Assembly (NCBI GenBank): GCA_039707655.1
Contig: CM077666.1
Coordinates: 304,198,166-304,262,165 of the forward strand
Length of the DNA stretch: 64,000 nucleotides
Direction: 5' to 3'
DNA from: Elymus sibiricus
Lineage: Eukaryota > Streptophyta > Magnoliopsida > Poales > Poaceae
Positions 21,474 through 33,159 of the stretch are shown here, piece by piece. Under the pieces are notes generated by a model, which saw only the letters and a list, made by a program, of their open reading frames with translations, searched no databases and was not told the origin of the DNA. The first letter of the stretch is position 1. Each line of letters opens with the position of its first letter. The translations under genes were made by a program, and so were the position numbers.

Positions 21474-23184
21474 TCTTTCTTCTACCAACTATCGGCAATT
21501 TTACTTGGAGCTATATTTTTATTCGTCACATATCATGAGTTTTGCTTGGAGCGTCTTGTATTATATGAGTCTTTGCTTTGTTTGCTTTTTAGTTTGTCAC
21601 AATCATCTTTGCTGGACACACCTATTTGAGAGAGTCACACGTTTATCATGATTTGTTAGAATACTCTATGTGCTTCACTTATATGTTTTGTGCTAGGCAG
21701 TTGCTCTAGTGCTTCACTTAAATCTTTTTGAGCACAGCGGTGGCTATATTTTGAAGAAATATTTGCACTCTCATGCTTCACTTATATTATTTTGAGAGTT
21801 GATAAGATTAAATTTTGAAGAAATGTTTGCACTCTCATGCTTCACTTATATCTTTTTGAGAGTTGATAATAGTAATGGTAATTTGCACAAGATATGAATT
21901 TGGTCCCAAAGTGATGAATATTCAAGAGCGATATAATAAAAACTTTCATGAAAGATCATTGGATGTGATGAGTTTGATTCCTTGCAATAGTTTTGCGATA
22001 TGAAGATGATGATATGTGAGTCATGTTAGTGACTAATTGTGATTTACTAAGAATATTGGTGTTAAGGTTTGTGATTCCCTATGCATGCACATAAAGTCAA
22101 TAGTTATGCAACGAAATTATGTCCTACTTATGGTGCATTATTCAGAGTTAGTTATGTTCAATGCATGTTTATGACCGTTTTCGCTTTTTGGTTGGTCGCT
22201 TCTCAATCTATTTGCTAGCCTTCATTTGTACTAAGCGGAAATACCGCTTGTGCATCCAACTCCTTAACCCAAAGTTGTGCCAAATGAGTCCACCATACTA
22301 CCTATATGCGGTATTTCCATGCCGTTCCAAGTAAACTTGCATGTGCCAACTCTAATTTTTCAAAATAATTTTCTGTTTTGTGTGCCCGTACCGCTCATGA
22401 AGCGGCAGGGGGTGGCCAATATTTTCCATGCTAGGTGTGTTATTCTCACGATGAGTGTTTATTCACTTGTCATTGCATGAGAGAGTGACATGTAATAGGG
22501 ATGCCTAGTACCGAAATGAAAAAAAATTAATATGATGATAATAATAAATTCCTTGGAAAGTGTTGGTATGGAGGGCACCCGTGAATACGGCTAGCCATGG
22601 ATTGTGAAAGAATGGTGGAAAGGAAATAAACTTTATTTTCTGTTTGGGAACAGCCTATAATGTGGCTAGCATGGAAGATATTGGGAATTCTCGGTCGTTT
22701 TCGTTGATAGGAAAAGCATGCCTCTCAAAATAATTTTATCTCTCTAATTTAAGCCTTGAGCTCTGGCACCTCTGCAAATCTCTGCTTCCCTCTGCGAAGG
22801 GCCTATCTATTTACTTTTATGCAATTTTTATTTTTATTTTGAGTCTCCATCTTCTCTTACAAAGCACCAACTACAGAGCACTATTGTCATACTTGTGCAT
22901 TGGGCGTAGCTAATATTGAGTGTGTTTCATGAATGGATCAATGATTGAGCATAATGGGCTAGGGATAGCTTTCTTTAGCGTTGATATTTTGAAAGACATG
23001 GTTGCTTGTTAGTATGCTTGAGTATTTATGTCTTCATGTCAAATTATAGACTATTGCTTTGAATCATTCAAGTCCAAATGTCCATGCTACAAAAGAAAAG
23101 AGTATAAGATGAATATGATAGGTAGCATTCAACATCAAAAAATTTGTTTTTATCATTTACCTACTCGAGGACGAGCAGGAATTA
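21474..23184. other. Non-coding interior of the nested element
   Basis: No protein domain in any frame. It contains a short local duplication around ttgcactctcatgcttcacttat (about 21765 and 21827). The stretch near 22201-22800 is shared, inverted, with 51890-52400 in the element at 49598. Confidence 0.7.
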
Positions 23185-23198
23185 AACTTGGGGATGCT

Positions 23199-24752
23199 TG
23201 ATACGTCTCCAACGTATCTCTAATTTTTGATTGTTCCATGCTATTATAGTATCAATCTTGGATGTTTTATATACACTTACAAGCAATTATATATCATTTT
23301 TTGGGACTAACCTATTAACTTAGTGCCCAGTGCCAGTTGCTGTTTTTTGCCTGTTTTTGGTTTTTCAGAATATCAGCACCACACGAAGTCCAAATGCCAC
23401 GAAACTTTTTGGAGATTTTTTTCTGGACATAAGAGACACTAGAAGCTTCGGGAGAGGGCCAAAAGACAGAGGAGGTGGCCACGAGCCACCAGGGAGCGCC
23501 CCAGGGGGGTGGCGTGCCCTGGTGCCTCATGGGCCCACCTCTGCTCCGTTTGACCTCATTCCACCTCTATAAATACTCTAAAATTGGGAAACCAACAAGG
23601 GAGTCCACGAAATACTTTTTCCGCCGCCGCAAGTTTCTGTTCTCGAGAGATCCCATCTGGAGGCCTTTTTCGGCACTCTGCCGGAGGGGGATTCGATCAC
23701 GGAGGGGCTCTACATCAACCTTGCTGCCCTTCCGATGATGCGTGAGTATTTTACCACAGACCTTCGGGTCCATAGTTATTAGCTAGATGGCTTCTTCTCT
23801 CTTTTTGATCTTCAATACAATGTTCTCCTCGATGTTCTTGGAGTTCTATCCGATGTAATCACTTTTTGCAGTGTGTTTGTTGGGATCTGATGAATTGTGA
23901 GTTTATGATCAGATTATCCATGAATATTTGAGTTTTCTCTGAACTTTTTTATGCATGATTGTTATAGCTTCGTATTTCTCTCCGATCTATTGATTTGGTT
24001 TGGCCAACTAGATTGATTTATCTTGCAATGGGAGAGGTGCTTTGTAATGGGTTCGATCTTGTGGTGCTCAATCCCAGTGACAGAAAGGGACATGACACGT
24101 ATGTATCGTTGCTATTAAGGATAAAAAAGATGGGGTTTATTCATATTGCTTGAATTTGCTTCTCTACATCATGTCACCTTGCTTAAGGCGTTACTCCGTT
24201 CTTTATGAACTTAATACTCTAGATGCATGCTGGATAGCGGTCGATGGGTGGAGTAATAGTAGTAGATGCAGGCAGGAGTCGGTCTACTTGTCTTGGACGT
24301 GATGCCTATATACATGATCATTGCCTTGGATATCGTCATGATTATTTGCTTTTCTATCAATTGCCCAACAGTAATTTGTTTACCCACCGTATGCTATTTT
24401 CAAGAGAGAAGCCTCTAGCGAAACCTATGGTCCCCGGGTCTACTTTTATCATATACTGAAAATCCCAAAAATACCTTGCTGCAATTTTAGTTTATTTATT
24501 TTATTTTGTATTTTTGTTCGATCTATCTATCTATCACCATACAATTTAATCTTGCAATTGACCGCCAAGGGATTGACAACCCCTTGTTCGCGTTGGGTGC
24601 GAGGATTTGTTGTTTTGTGTGCAGGTGCTGCTAACGAGTTGTTGCGTGATTCTCCTACTGGATTGATAATCTTGGTTTCATAACTGAGGGAAATACTTAT
24701 CTCTACTGTACTGCATCATCCCCTCCTCTTCGGGGAAATCCCAGCGCAGCTC
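23199..24752 (+). repeat. 3' LTR of the nested element
   Basis: 1554 bp, with the same ends as the 5' LTR and a TATA box (tataaata) at 23568-23575. It is followed directly by the second CTCCT. Confidence 0.9.
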
Positions 24753-24757
24753 ACAAG

Positions 24758-25631
24758 TAGCACTCCTTCGACTTCCGGCGCCACCCCTGACCCGGCGACA
24801 TAAAACACCGGCTCTTCATTTACTATAGTTTGAACTTGGAAACTTTTCCTATGCCGCAGCCTGGCGGGCAGCTTGTAATAGTATTAATTCCAGAAATTAT
24901 TGCTGGTACAAGCGCCATCGTGCACTGGCTGCTTTTGTTTAGATTGCTTGTACATACAAGGTGCCTGTAATGACAAGTCTTTTGTTGCTCAAAATAGGAG
25001 CATAGATTCAGCTGCGTATAATTATGAGCTCACAACAAAGGCATATTAATAAGGCAAAATAACCCGGCAAACATTGCTACCAGATTAAAAAAGATGATGA
25101 CAATGCAGAATGTATGACAACAAAGATTATGCATGCACATAAAAATAATGTCAATGCAAAAACAGGAATTATAAACTGCCGGCTTACGCCGTCCATCGTG
25201 CAGACCGACCTTTTTTAGGCACGAGTGTGAGTTGCTTTCATGAAGTAGGCACTATGGCCTTTTGTTTTATCCTCGCTTTCTGAAAGCCGGCTCTCACATG
25301 ACCAACAAGCGTTTTAACTCTGATGAATTCAGGGTCACCTTTGTGATTGACTCATCAGGCGTGCGTCGGGTCACCTTTTTGGAGTAGCATCTTGCCGATA
25401 GGCAGGTTTAACCAAGTTTTGGCTTTTTGCCAGGTTAAAGGGTTTTGTAAGCTAAACTCGAAGAGTTGGAAGCCCCCAAGTAACCAATGATCAACCAATA
25501 AAGACTCAACACACAATTTTGAGGCAAACGACAAACTCTCTTATACAGAGATGCCGGTCTTTATTTCATTGATCAAAATATGTATATACATGCTAGAAGG
25601 TATGTACAAAAGATGTGACCCAGTCTATGAC
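24758..25631. other. Tail of the antisense gene and spacer to pol
   Basis: 24758-24803 holds the last codons and stop of the antisense gene, in frame with 18362 once the insertion and one CTCCT are removed. The rest is the convergent 3' region between that gene and pol, with no other coding sequence. Confidence 0.65.
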
Positions 25632-26213
25632 TTAGGTGTAATATGGCCGGAGATGGGCAATGTTCCAAGGCCGGCTTCCCTCCTCTTCAGAGGTACGTGA
25701 TTTATCTGCCTCACGTATGTCAATCAGGTAGTATGACCCATTGTTGAGATTCTTGCTGACCACAAAGGGCCCTTCCCAAGGAGGTGAAAGATTATGCATG
25801 CCTGTCTGGTCTTGTATCAGACAGAGCACTAAGTCACCTTCCTGAAAGGTACGGCTGCGAACTCTACGGCTATGATAGCGACGTAGGTCTTGTTGATCGA
25901 TGGCTGATCTGGACGCGGCGAGTTCGCGTTCTTCCTCCAAAGCATCCAGAGCGTTTTGGCGAGCTTGCTCATTATCTGATTCCACATAAGCCGCCACTCG
26001 AGAGGAGTCATGACGAATATCGCTTGGAAGGATAGCTTCTGCACCACAGACCAGGAAAAACGGCGTATAGCCTGTCGACCTGTTGGGAGTAGTCCGTATG
26101 CTCCAAAGTACTGCAGGTAACTCCTCTTCCCAGCAACCCGGCGTTCGTTGCAAAGGCACCATGAGCCGGGGTTTGATACCACACAGCAATTCCTGATTGG
26201 CTCTTTCTGCCTA
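25632..26213 (-). pseudogene. Gypsy integrase, C-terminal part
   Basis: Continues the integrase frame after a TAG at 26211-26213. It contains the catalytic glutamate (AERANQE), then the region around TPFFLVCGAEAILPSDI and a basic C-terminal module ending NIAHLRPYYT. The frame is unchanged across the stop, so a CAG-to-TAG change explains the break. Confidence 0.85.
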
Positions 26214-28838
26214 TCCGTTGGACTGAGGATGCGCAACCGATGCCAGATCAAGCTGGATGTGCTCCTGTTGACAGAACTGCTTCATGACTCCTTTGGAAAG
26301 ATTGGTTCCATTATCTGTGATGATACTGTGTGGATAGCCGAAGCGGCATATCAACTTTTTCAGAAACTTGATGGCTGTAGCAGCGTCACAGCGGCTAACC
26401 GTCTCTACTTCTACCCACTTGGTGAATTTGTCCACAGCTACCAACAAGTGAGTATGTTTATTCTTGGAACGTTTAAAGGGCCCGACCATGTCCAGCCCCC
26501 AAACTGCAAAATACCAAGTTATCGGGATCATCCTCAACTCTTGAGCCGGTACATGAGCCTGGAGTGCGTACTTCTGGCAACCATCACACTTGCGCACAAT
26601 ATCTTCTGCATCGGCGTGAGCTGTGAGCCAGAAAAACCCGTGCCGGAAAGCTTTCACGATGAGGGATCGTGAGCCGGCATGATGACCACAATCCCCAGAA
26701 TGAATCTCATTGAGAATCTCACGGCCTTCCATAGGTGAAACGCAATGCTGAAAAACACCAGTGACACTTCGTCGATGCAACTCACCATTGACGATAGTCA
26801 TAGACTTCGATCGTCTGATGATCTGTCGAGCGAGGATTTCTTCTGCTGGAAGCTCTCCCCGGCTTAGATAAGCCAAGTAAGGGGCTGTCCAATTAGGTAT
26901 AGCTTGAACAGCAGCCACTAGAGCCGCCTCTGGGTCAGGAATAGCCAAGTCTTCCTCCGTCGGCAACTTGACAGACGGGTTATGCAAGACATCCAGAAAA
27001 ACATTAGGTGGCACCGGCTTCCGCTGAGAACCCAAGCGAGACAGTGCATCTGCTGCCTCGTTCTGCCGGCAATCGATGTGATCAACTTGATAACCCTTGA
27101 AGTGCCCAGCAATATTAGTGACTGCATGCCGATAAGCCGCCATAAGGGGATCCTTGGAGTCCCATGTGCCAGAAACCTGCTGGGCCACCAGATCTGAGTC
27201 GCCCAAACACCTGACCCGACTCAGGTTCATCTCTTTGGCCATTCGGAGCCCGTGAAGCAATGCATCATATTCTGCTACGTTGTTACTACAAGGGAACATA
27301 AGTCTTAAGACATAACAGAACTTATCTCCTCGCGGGGAAGTGATCACAACTCCAGTCCCTGAGCCTTCGAGCTGCCTTGAGCCGTCAAAATGTATGGACC
27401 AATACGTCGTGTCTGGCTTCTCTTCGGGAGCCTGTAACTCTGTCCAGTCATTGATGAAATCTACCAAAGCCTGAGATTTGATTGTTGTGCGGGGCACATA
27501 TTTAAGATGATGTGGACCGAGCTCAATGGCCCACTTAGCAACCCGGCCCGTGGCTTCCCGGTTTTGGATTATGTCCCCAAGAGGTGCTGAGCTGACCACC
27601 GTGATTGGGTGCTCGTGGAAGTAATGCTTCAGCTTGCGGCTAGCCATGAACACCCCATAAACCAATTTTTGCCAATACGGATATCGCTGCTTGGACTCTG
27701 TTAATACTTCACTGATATAATACACTGGGCGCTGAACTGGATATTCCTTGCCTTCCTCCTTGCGCTCTACAACAACTGCAACGCTTACAGCCTTGTTGTT
27801 GGCGGCAATATATAACAACATAGGTTCCTTCTCATGAGGGGCAGCAAGGACCGGCGGCTCATACAATTGTTTCTTGAGGGCCTCAAAAGCTTGATCTGCA
27901 GCATCACTCCAAACAAAGTCATCTGATTTCCTAAGCAATTGATACAACGGGATTGCCTTATACCCAAGCCGGCTTATGAACCAGCTCAACGCAGCAACCC
28001 GCCCAGCTAGCTTCTGCACAGCATTAAGATTTGCTAGCTTAGCCAGGGTCGTGATTGCCTTGATATTTTCCGGGTTAGCTTCAATGCCACAATCGGAAAC
28101 AAGAAATCCTAGAAGTTGTCCTGCAGGGACACCAAAAACACACTTCTCCGGGTTAAGCTTCATCTGGTAGACACGGAGATTGTCAAATGTTTCCTGGAGA
28201 TCCTCCAACAGGGTTTCTTTCTTCCGAGATTTAACCACGATGTCATCAACATATGCATGAACATTCCGCCCAATTTGCTTGTGAAAACAATTTTGGACAC
28301 AGCGTTGATAAGTCACTTGTGCACACTTCAGACCAAACGGCATGGTGGTATAACAGAAGGCCCCAAAGGGTGTGATGAAAGCCATCTTTTCCTGGTCTTC
28401 CTGCTTCATCTTGATCTGATGATAACCGGAGTAAGCATCTAGAAAGCATAGACACTCACAACCCGCCGTGGCATCAATGATCTGGTCTATATGGGGCAAG
28501 GCAAAGGGGTCACTAGGACAAGCCTTATTTAGGTCTGTGTAATCAACACACATCCGCCAAGTCCCGTTTTTCTTCAGAACAAGCACCGGGTTGGCTAGCC
28601 ACTCTAGATGGAAGACTTCAGCAATGAACCCGGCAGCTAGGAGCCGGGCCACTTCCTCCCCAATAGCTTTCAGCCTCTCTTCATTGAAACGACGGAGATA
28701 CTGGCGAACTGGCTTAAACTTAGGATCCACATTGAGGGAGTGCTTAGCGAGTTCTCTCAATACACCTGGCATATCAGAAGGTTTCCATGCAAAGATGTCC
28801 CGATTCTCACGGATGAACTCGATGAGCGCGCTTTCCTA
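26211..28838 (-). pseudogene. Gypsy pol: reverse transcriptase, RNase H, second RNase H, integrase core
   Basis: An 853-residue open stretch from the Met at 28772. The reverse transcriptase core has CVDYTDLNKACP (75-86), FLDAYSGYHQ (110-119) and the catalytic YVDD (174-177). A first RNase H (about 300-440) is followed by a second one with FDGS (Asp463), AEYDAL (Glu501), GDSD (Asp525) and EAADALSR (Asp575). This dual arrangement marks the Tat lineage. The integrase zinc finger is His691/His697/Cys729/Cys732, with catalytic Asp761 and Asp820 (ITDNGTN). A TAG at 28836-28838 separates it from the upstream linker in the same frame. Function is lost because of the stops here and upstream. Confidence 0.9.
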
Positions 28839-29078
28839 TTTGGGATCCATGTTCGCCCCAATGGTGAACTGCTCAGAGGAATTTGCCGGGGTGAAATCAA
28901 CTTGCTTAGTATCTTTAGCCGACTTAAATTTGAGCAACGGGTCAGACTCGGTCGTTGGCTTCTTTAGGCATGTCCTGTCAGCTGGGTCGACGTTATCCTG
29001 GTAATACCGCAACTCTTCTACAGCACAAGTGGACTCAGCGTAAGCTGCATCACCTTCCTTGCACTGAAGTGTGATTTC

Positions 29079-29462
29079 TCAACTTCCTTCTACTGTAATG
29101 GTTCCTCTCAGCCCTGGCATTTTCATCTTCAGGTAAACGTAGCATAGCCGTGCCATGAACCGTGCATAAGCCGGCCGGCCAAATAAGGCGTGGTATGGGC
29201 TTTTAAGCTTAACCACCTCAAAGGACAGAAATTCTGAACGGTAGTTATCCTCTGAGCCGAAGGCCACCTCCAGGGATATTCTTCCCATGGGATAAGCTGA
29301 CTTGCCAGGAACGATGCCGTGAAAAACTGTAGAGGACGGAGTCAACTGCTTATCGGATAGATTCATCCGCCTGAACGTGTCATAGTATAGAATATTGATG
29401 CTGCTACCTCCGTCCATGAGCACTTTGGTCAACGTATAACCACCAACTTGCGGTGCCACCAC
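29079..29462 (-). pseudogene. Gypsy aspartic protease
   Basis: The active-site segment is VLMDGGSSINILY (Asp17 of this open stretch), the retropepsin-type D-G-G-S form common in plant Tat elements, followed by FHGIVPGKSAYPMG. The stretch ends at a TGA (29079-29081), one C-to-T change from CGA, and continues in frame towards the reverse transcriptase. Confidence 0.8.
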
Positions 29463-29711
29463 CAGAGCTAAATGACCGGGGTGATCAAGGAGGACTGTGT
29501 GATCCGCCCGGCTCCAAGTAACTGGCTGCTCTGGCCAGTTGAGATACTACGGGGCTGCCGGCTCAACCATATGGGCGGCTCGCCGCTGCACTTTCTGATC
29601 TCGCTTGCAGGTACTAGTGGTGAAGACATGATATTGCCCACTATTCAACTACTTCGGATTACTCTGAAATCCTGATTGACCGGCTTGATGTTGATTCCCT
29701 TGATTGTTCCT

Positions 29712-31103
29712 CTAATTGCCGCCTCCAGCATTGCCAGCCCCCTGAAACCCGCTGCTCTGGCCGTTGTTCCCTTGGAACCAGGGGCCTGCGAAGGGCCCTT
29801 GCGAGCCGGCTCCAGAGAAACCGGACCCCGGATTGCCGGGTTGTCTGCCGTTGCCTCCTTTATGATGGTTCTGGAAGACCCGTTTGGAAAACTCTTGCAT
29901 GATATAGCAATTTTCCCAGGAGTGGCTGGACGGCTTACCATTGAAACTATGTTTTGGGCATGGCCCCTTGAGAGCTTCCTCGAAGCTGAGAGGGCGACTT
30001 CCAGAGGATGGCCTTTTGGAACCGTTGTTCTGGCACTGACTCTTGTTACCAGTGTTTGTATTTGCTACCAAGTCAGAGCCGCCTTCATAACCTTTACGTT
30101 TACCGCCGTTGCCATTCTGCCCATTGCCATTGTTCTGCTGGTGACCCTTACCACCATTTTTCTTGCCCTTACCGGATTTTTCCTCGTCGGATAGCGGATC
30201 CTTGGCATTATCTGATTCCGCATACCAGGTTAAGACATCCATGAGATCACCCATGTCCTGGGCCTTTCTCTTGAGTCGCCCTAACTTCTGGACCAGGGGC
30301 TGAAACTTGCATGTTCGTTCTAGAACAAGCACTGCTTGTGCAGCTGAGATCCTATCTAAACTATGTATGACCTCCGCAACCCGGCGAGCCCAATGATGTG
30401 CCGATTCATCCTCACGCTGGACACAACGTTCGAGATTAACAATTGTGGTTGGCCTTCTGCAGGTTCCCCGGAAATTCTTGATGAAGCGCTCCTTCAATTC
30501 CTGCCATGTGTTGATAGAATTCGCCGGCAGGTTTTTCAACCAAGTGCGGGCGGGACCTTCTAACATGAGGGGCAAATAACGTGCACATACTGACTCGCTT
30601 GCTCCCAACAGGTCCATTGCCAGCTCGTAACTCTCGATCCACTCGGTCGGCTCCAGATTGGCTGTGTAATTAGGAACCTTGCGAGGACCTTTGAAGTCTG
30701 GGGGCATGCATGCTTCTCGCAGTGCCGGGACCAGACAAGGAGTCCCGATCATATGGCTTGATAAGCCCCCAACCCGGCCAGCTGTCTGGGCTGCGGTGGG
30801 TGGGTCGTGTGCTGCCGGTGGGTTATACACTGCACGCGTGTTTTCCTCCTCCCACGCTCGTAAGGCCCGAGCGGTGTCCACACTGTCCTGCGCATTCGGA
30901 ATCCTGGGCTGGTGCTGATTCGCCAGTGGTTGGGTGGCCCTTCTGCGGTGTGCGCTGCTGGAAACTGCTAGCGATTCAGGGCGCTGGCTCATGGTGCGGC
31001 TCTGATGGGGGGTCGAGTGAAGCCTGTGCTGACTACGAGAATAGTTGGCTTGCTGCACCATTGCTGTCTTAAGCATCGCGATGGCGTTCCTGGCATCGAC
31101 CTA
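29712..31103 (-). pseudogene. Gypsy gag (capsid domain)
   Basis: Between a TAG at 31101-31103 and a TAG at 29712-29714. The retrotransposon gag domain is at about residues 134-260 (PNYTANLEPTEWIESYELAM, RTWLKNLP, WQELKERFIKNFRG). It is followed by a Gly/Asn/Gln-rich nucleic-acid-binding tail with a loose Cys/His cluster (CPKHSF...HSWENC) rather than a standard CCHC knuckle. Further in-frame TAG codons at 29649 and 29547 separate it from protease. Confidence 0.85.
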
Positions 31104-31388
31104 AGCCAGACCGTCTCCCTCGATTGGGATTGCCGCCAAATTGTGAGTCGCCGCCAGCACGTTGTCGACCGGGTTGGAATACTGTCCAATTGGGGTTTGG
31201 AACCGGTGAGACGGTAGCTGCTGTTGCTGATCTGGCGTATGATGCTGGGCCGGCTCCCTCTGCTGAGCCGGCTCCTGCAAAAGTGGTCCTCCCGGGGGGA
31301 CAACTCCAGCCCCCGGGTTCGTCGGAGTGGGCGGATTGTCTGGTGTGGTAAACAGCTGAGTTGGCTCGATATTAGCCGGAAGCCGGCT

Positions 31389-32261
31389 TTAATGACGCCT
31401 CTAGTGGACGAGCTCTGACTCAGCCTGCCGGCAGCTTAAGTAATGAGCCTCCTCATCTAGGCGCTGTCTTTCCTCTGCAAGCCGGGCCTGGGCGTCTGCC
31501 ATGCGGGGGTTCTCAGCATTGATGTCCTCTTGGATCTTGGCCATCTGCTCGCGACACTTCGTGATATCTGTGTTGCGCGCAGCTGCATTCTCCACAGTAA
31601 CCGGCTCGGCCAACAGGGCTGTCAGTGTATTCATCAAGTCCGCAAGCACCTGTACCCCGGTTTTCTGAGAGCCGGCGGCTATCACGCCGGCTCCTCCTGA
31701 GCCTGCTCGGGTGAGATTCTGTCCAGCCACTGGATCGCGCGCAGGATCCTGTCTACCCGCCATGTAGACCGCCTCAAAGTGAGGCGGCTCAAGGACCTCT
31801 GGAAAGACTTCGTCAGTGTATCCCAGCCTTCCATCGTATAGGGGATGGATCAACTCGGTTTCGCCTGCCGAGGAATCGCCGTCAGACTGAACGAGCGTAT
31901 CATCTCCGGACAGGGAGTTCTCCGACAAGGACACCCCTTGGGTGAACCCTACGAAAACATGCTTCCGGCCGGCCTGCGGCGGGCCGGGTCTTGCCTGGCA
32001 TGGACTGGCGCGGTGAGCTGACTCAACGCCGGTAACAGCTTCCAACCCGGCGGCCGACTCGCCGATGACACCGATGAAGGTATGGATCTTGCCAAAGGGG
32101 ACCCGGTACCCGTACTCCATTGAGTCGGCGTCAGGACCCCAGTACGAATCGTGGATGTAGAGCTTCCCGCGGCGGCTCTTCGTCATCAAGCCGACCGCAT
32201 ACTTCCCGAACCCTGGGAGAGCTCCCGCCAAGAACTCAACTCCACCGTGCTCGGCCAACAT
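31389..32261 (-). pseudogene. Gypsy gag N-terminal region, truncated
   Basis: Same frame as gag. It encodes an acidic region (around SENSLSGDDTLVQSDGDSS) and a C-terminal coiled coil (around REQMAKIQEDINAENPRMAD), ending at TAG 31401 and TAA 31389. The apparent Met at 32261 is shared with the CACTA catgggcc motif, so it is probably a junction artefact and the true N-terminus is missing. Confidence 0.65.
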
Positions 32262-33159
32262 GGGCCGCTAAGAGGCTGAAAGTCAGGTCGGAATGTAAAT
32301 GGCCCAACTACGGTGTGCGCCGTTACCAGGCCGAAAGATACACCAGGCTGGAAGCTGGCCCAAATCGCTAATGGACCGCTAAAAGGCCGAAATACGTACC
32401 GCCAGGAATTTGGCCCATGCCTATAATGGGCCTCTAACGGGCCGGACGACGTACAACCTGGAAATTGGCCCATCTCTATAATGGGCCTCTAACAGGCCGA
32501 AAGAACCTCGGCCGACAAATGAGCCCAAAGACATAATGGGCTGTCAACGGGCTGGAACAGACGATGGGCCGCAATGGTGTCAAATCGTTAACGGGCATTG
32601 ACGGGCCGAATTGGCAGATCTCGTATGTGTCATTTTTTTAAATGGGCTAGACGAAAGTAGTCCGTAAATGGGCCGACCCACTTATTTTGACTCGGCCGGC
32701 CTTTTTAACCTAAATGGGCCACTGTTGGGCCATGCCATGTGTCGACGTATCATAGGCGTCTCCCGTCCAATGAATGGATGACATCTGTCGCAATGCTGAG
32801 CTGACACGTGGATCCGCCGGCGAATGAGAAATTTACACGTGGAAAATCGCCATTGGTTAGGGCTACTAACGGGTTATCAGATCCAAACCCGCACCTGATA
32901 GCTTAACGGCGACCCGTTATGGTGGATGCCACATGTCGGTCACCCTTGACGAAAACACTTCCATGACACGACATTTATCATCATGGAAGTGGACACTTCC
33001 GTGATGATAATTTCAGTATTGTCATGGAACACTTCTACGACAGCACAGGTATGACTATCTTGATTCTGTCATAAAATTGTCACGGATGTACATGCATGAC
33101 AGAAAACTTGACCTACTGTGACAAAGACGTATCATCACGGAAGTGTTTTTTTTGTAGTG
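32262..33159. mobile_element. CACTA right end with terminal inverted repeat
   Basis: Subterminal array of ggcccat/atgggcc units (32262-32720), then GC-mixed DNA. The terminal region ends cggaagtgttttttttgtagtg at 33159, the reverse of the canonical CACTACAAAAAAAACACTTC start. The segment 32960-33150 repeats (c)acttcc(a/g)tgatgat motifs in both orientations. The element's left terminus was not found in the window. The 3-bp duplication would be gat at 33160-33162. Confidence 0.85.

Larger units (their letters stand above)
18363..24752 (+). mobile_element. Non-autonomous LTR retrotransposon (6.4 kb) inserted in the antisense gene
   Basis: LTR pair 18363-19929 and 23199-24752, flanked by the 5-bp target duplication CTCCT (18358-18362 and 24753-24757). 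A tRNA-Asp-type primer-binding site (aggcgccattgccgggg) lies at 19941-19957, and a polypurine tract (aaacttggggatg) at 23185-23197. The interior has only a short gag-like frame and no protease, polymerase or integrase, so mobility would need enzymes in trans. LTRs opening TGATACGTCTCCAACGTATC are typical of large Triticeae Gypsy families; the exact family was not checked. Confidence 0.9.
13238..32258 (-). mobile_element. Tat-lineage Gypsy LTR retrotransposon, 5' LTR missing, with a nested element
   Basis: Read on the minus strand the order is gag, protease, reverse transcriptase, RNase H, a second RNase H, integrase, spacer, an antisense gene, then the 3' LTR. Two RNase H domains and an antisense gene between pol and the 3' LTR are known features of the Tat lineage (for example Grande and RIRE2). 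At the right the sequence passes from the gag frame straight into CACTA repeats at about 32258, so the 5' LTR, primer-binding site and leader are absent. A second LTR element (18363-24752) lies inside. About 12.6 kb of the span belongs to this element itself. Confidence 0.85.

Noticed and set aside
26211..28772. A functional pol gene because of the 853-codon open stretch
   Set aside because: In-frame stops separate it from gag and protease and split the integrase before its catalytic Glu.
13238..32258. A complete Gypsy element with a right LTR near 31-32 kb
   Set aside because: The right side passes from gag directly into CACTA repeats; no second copy of the 532-bp LTR is present.
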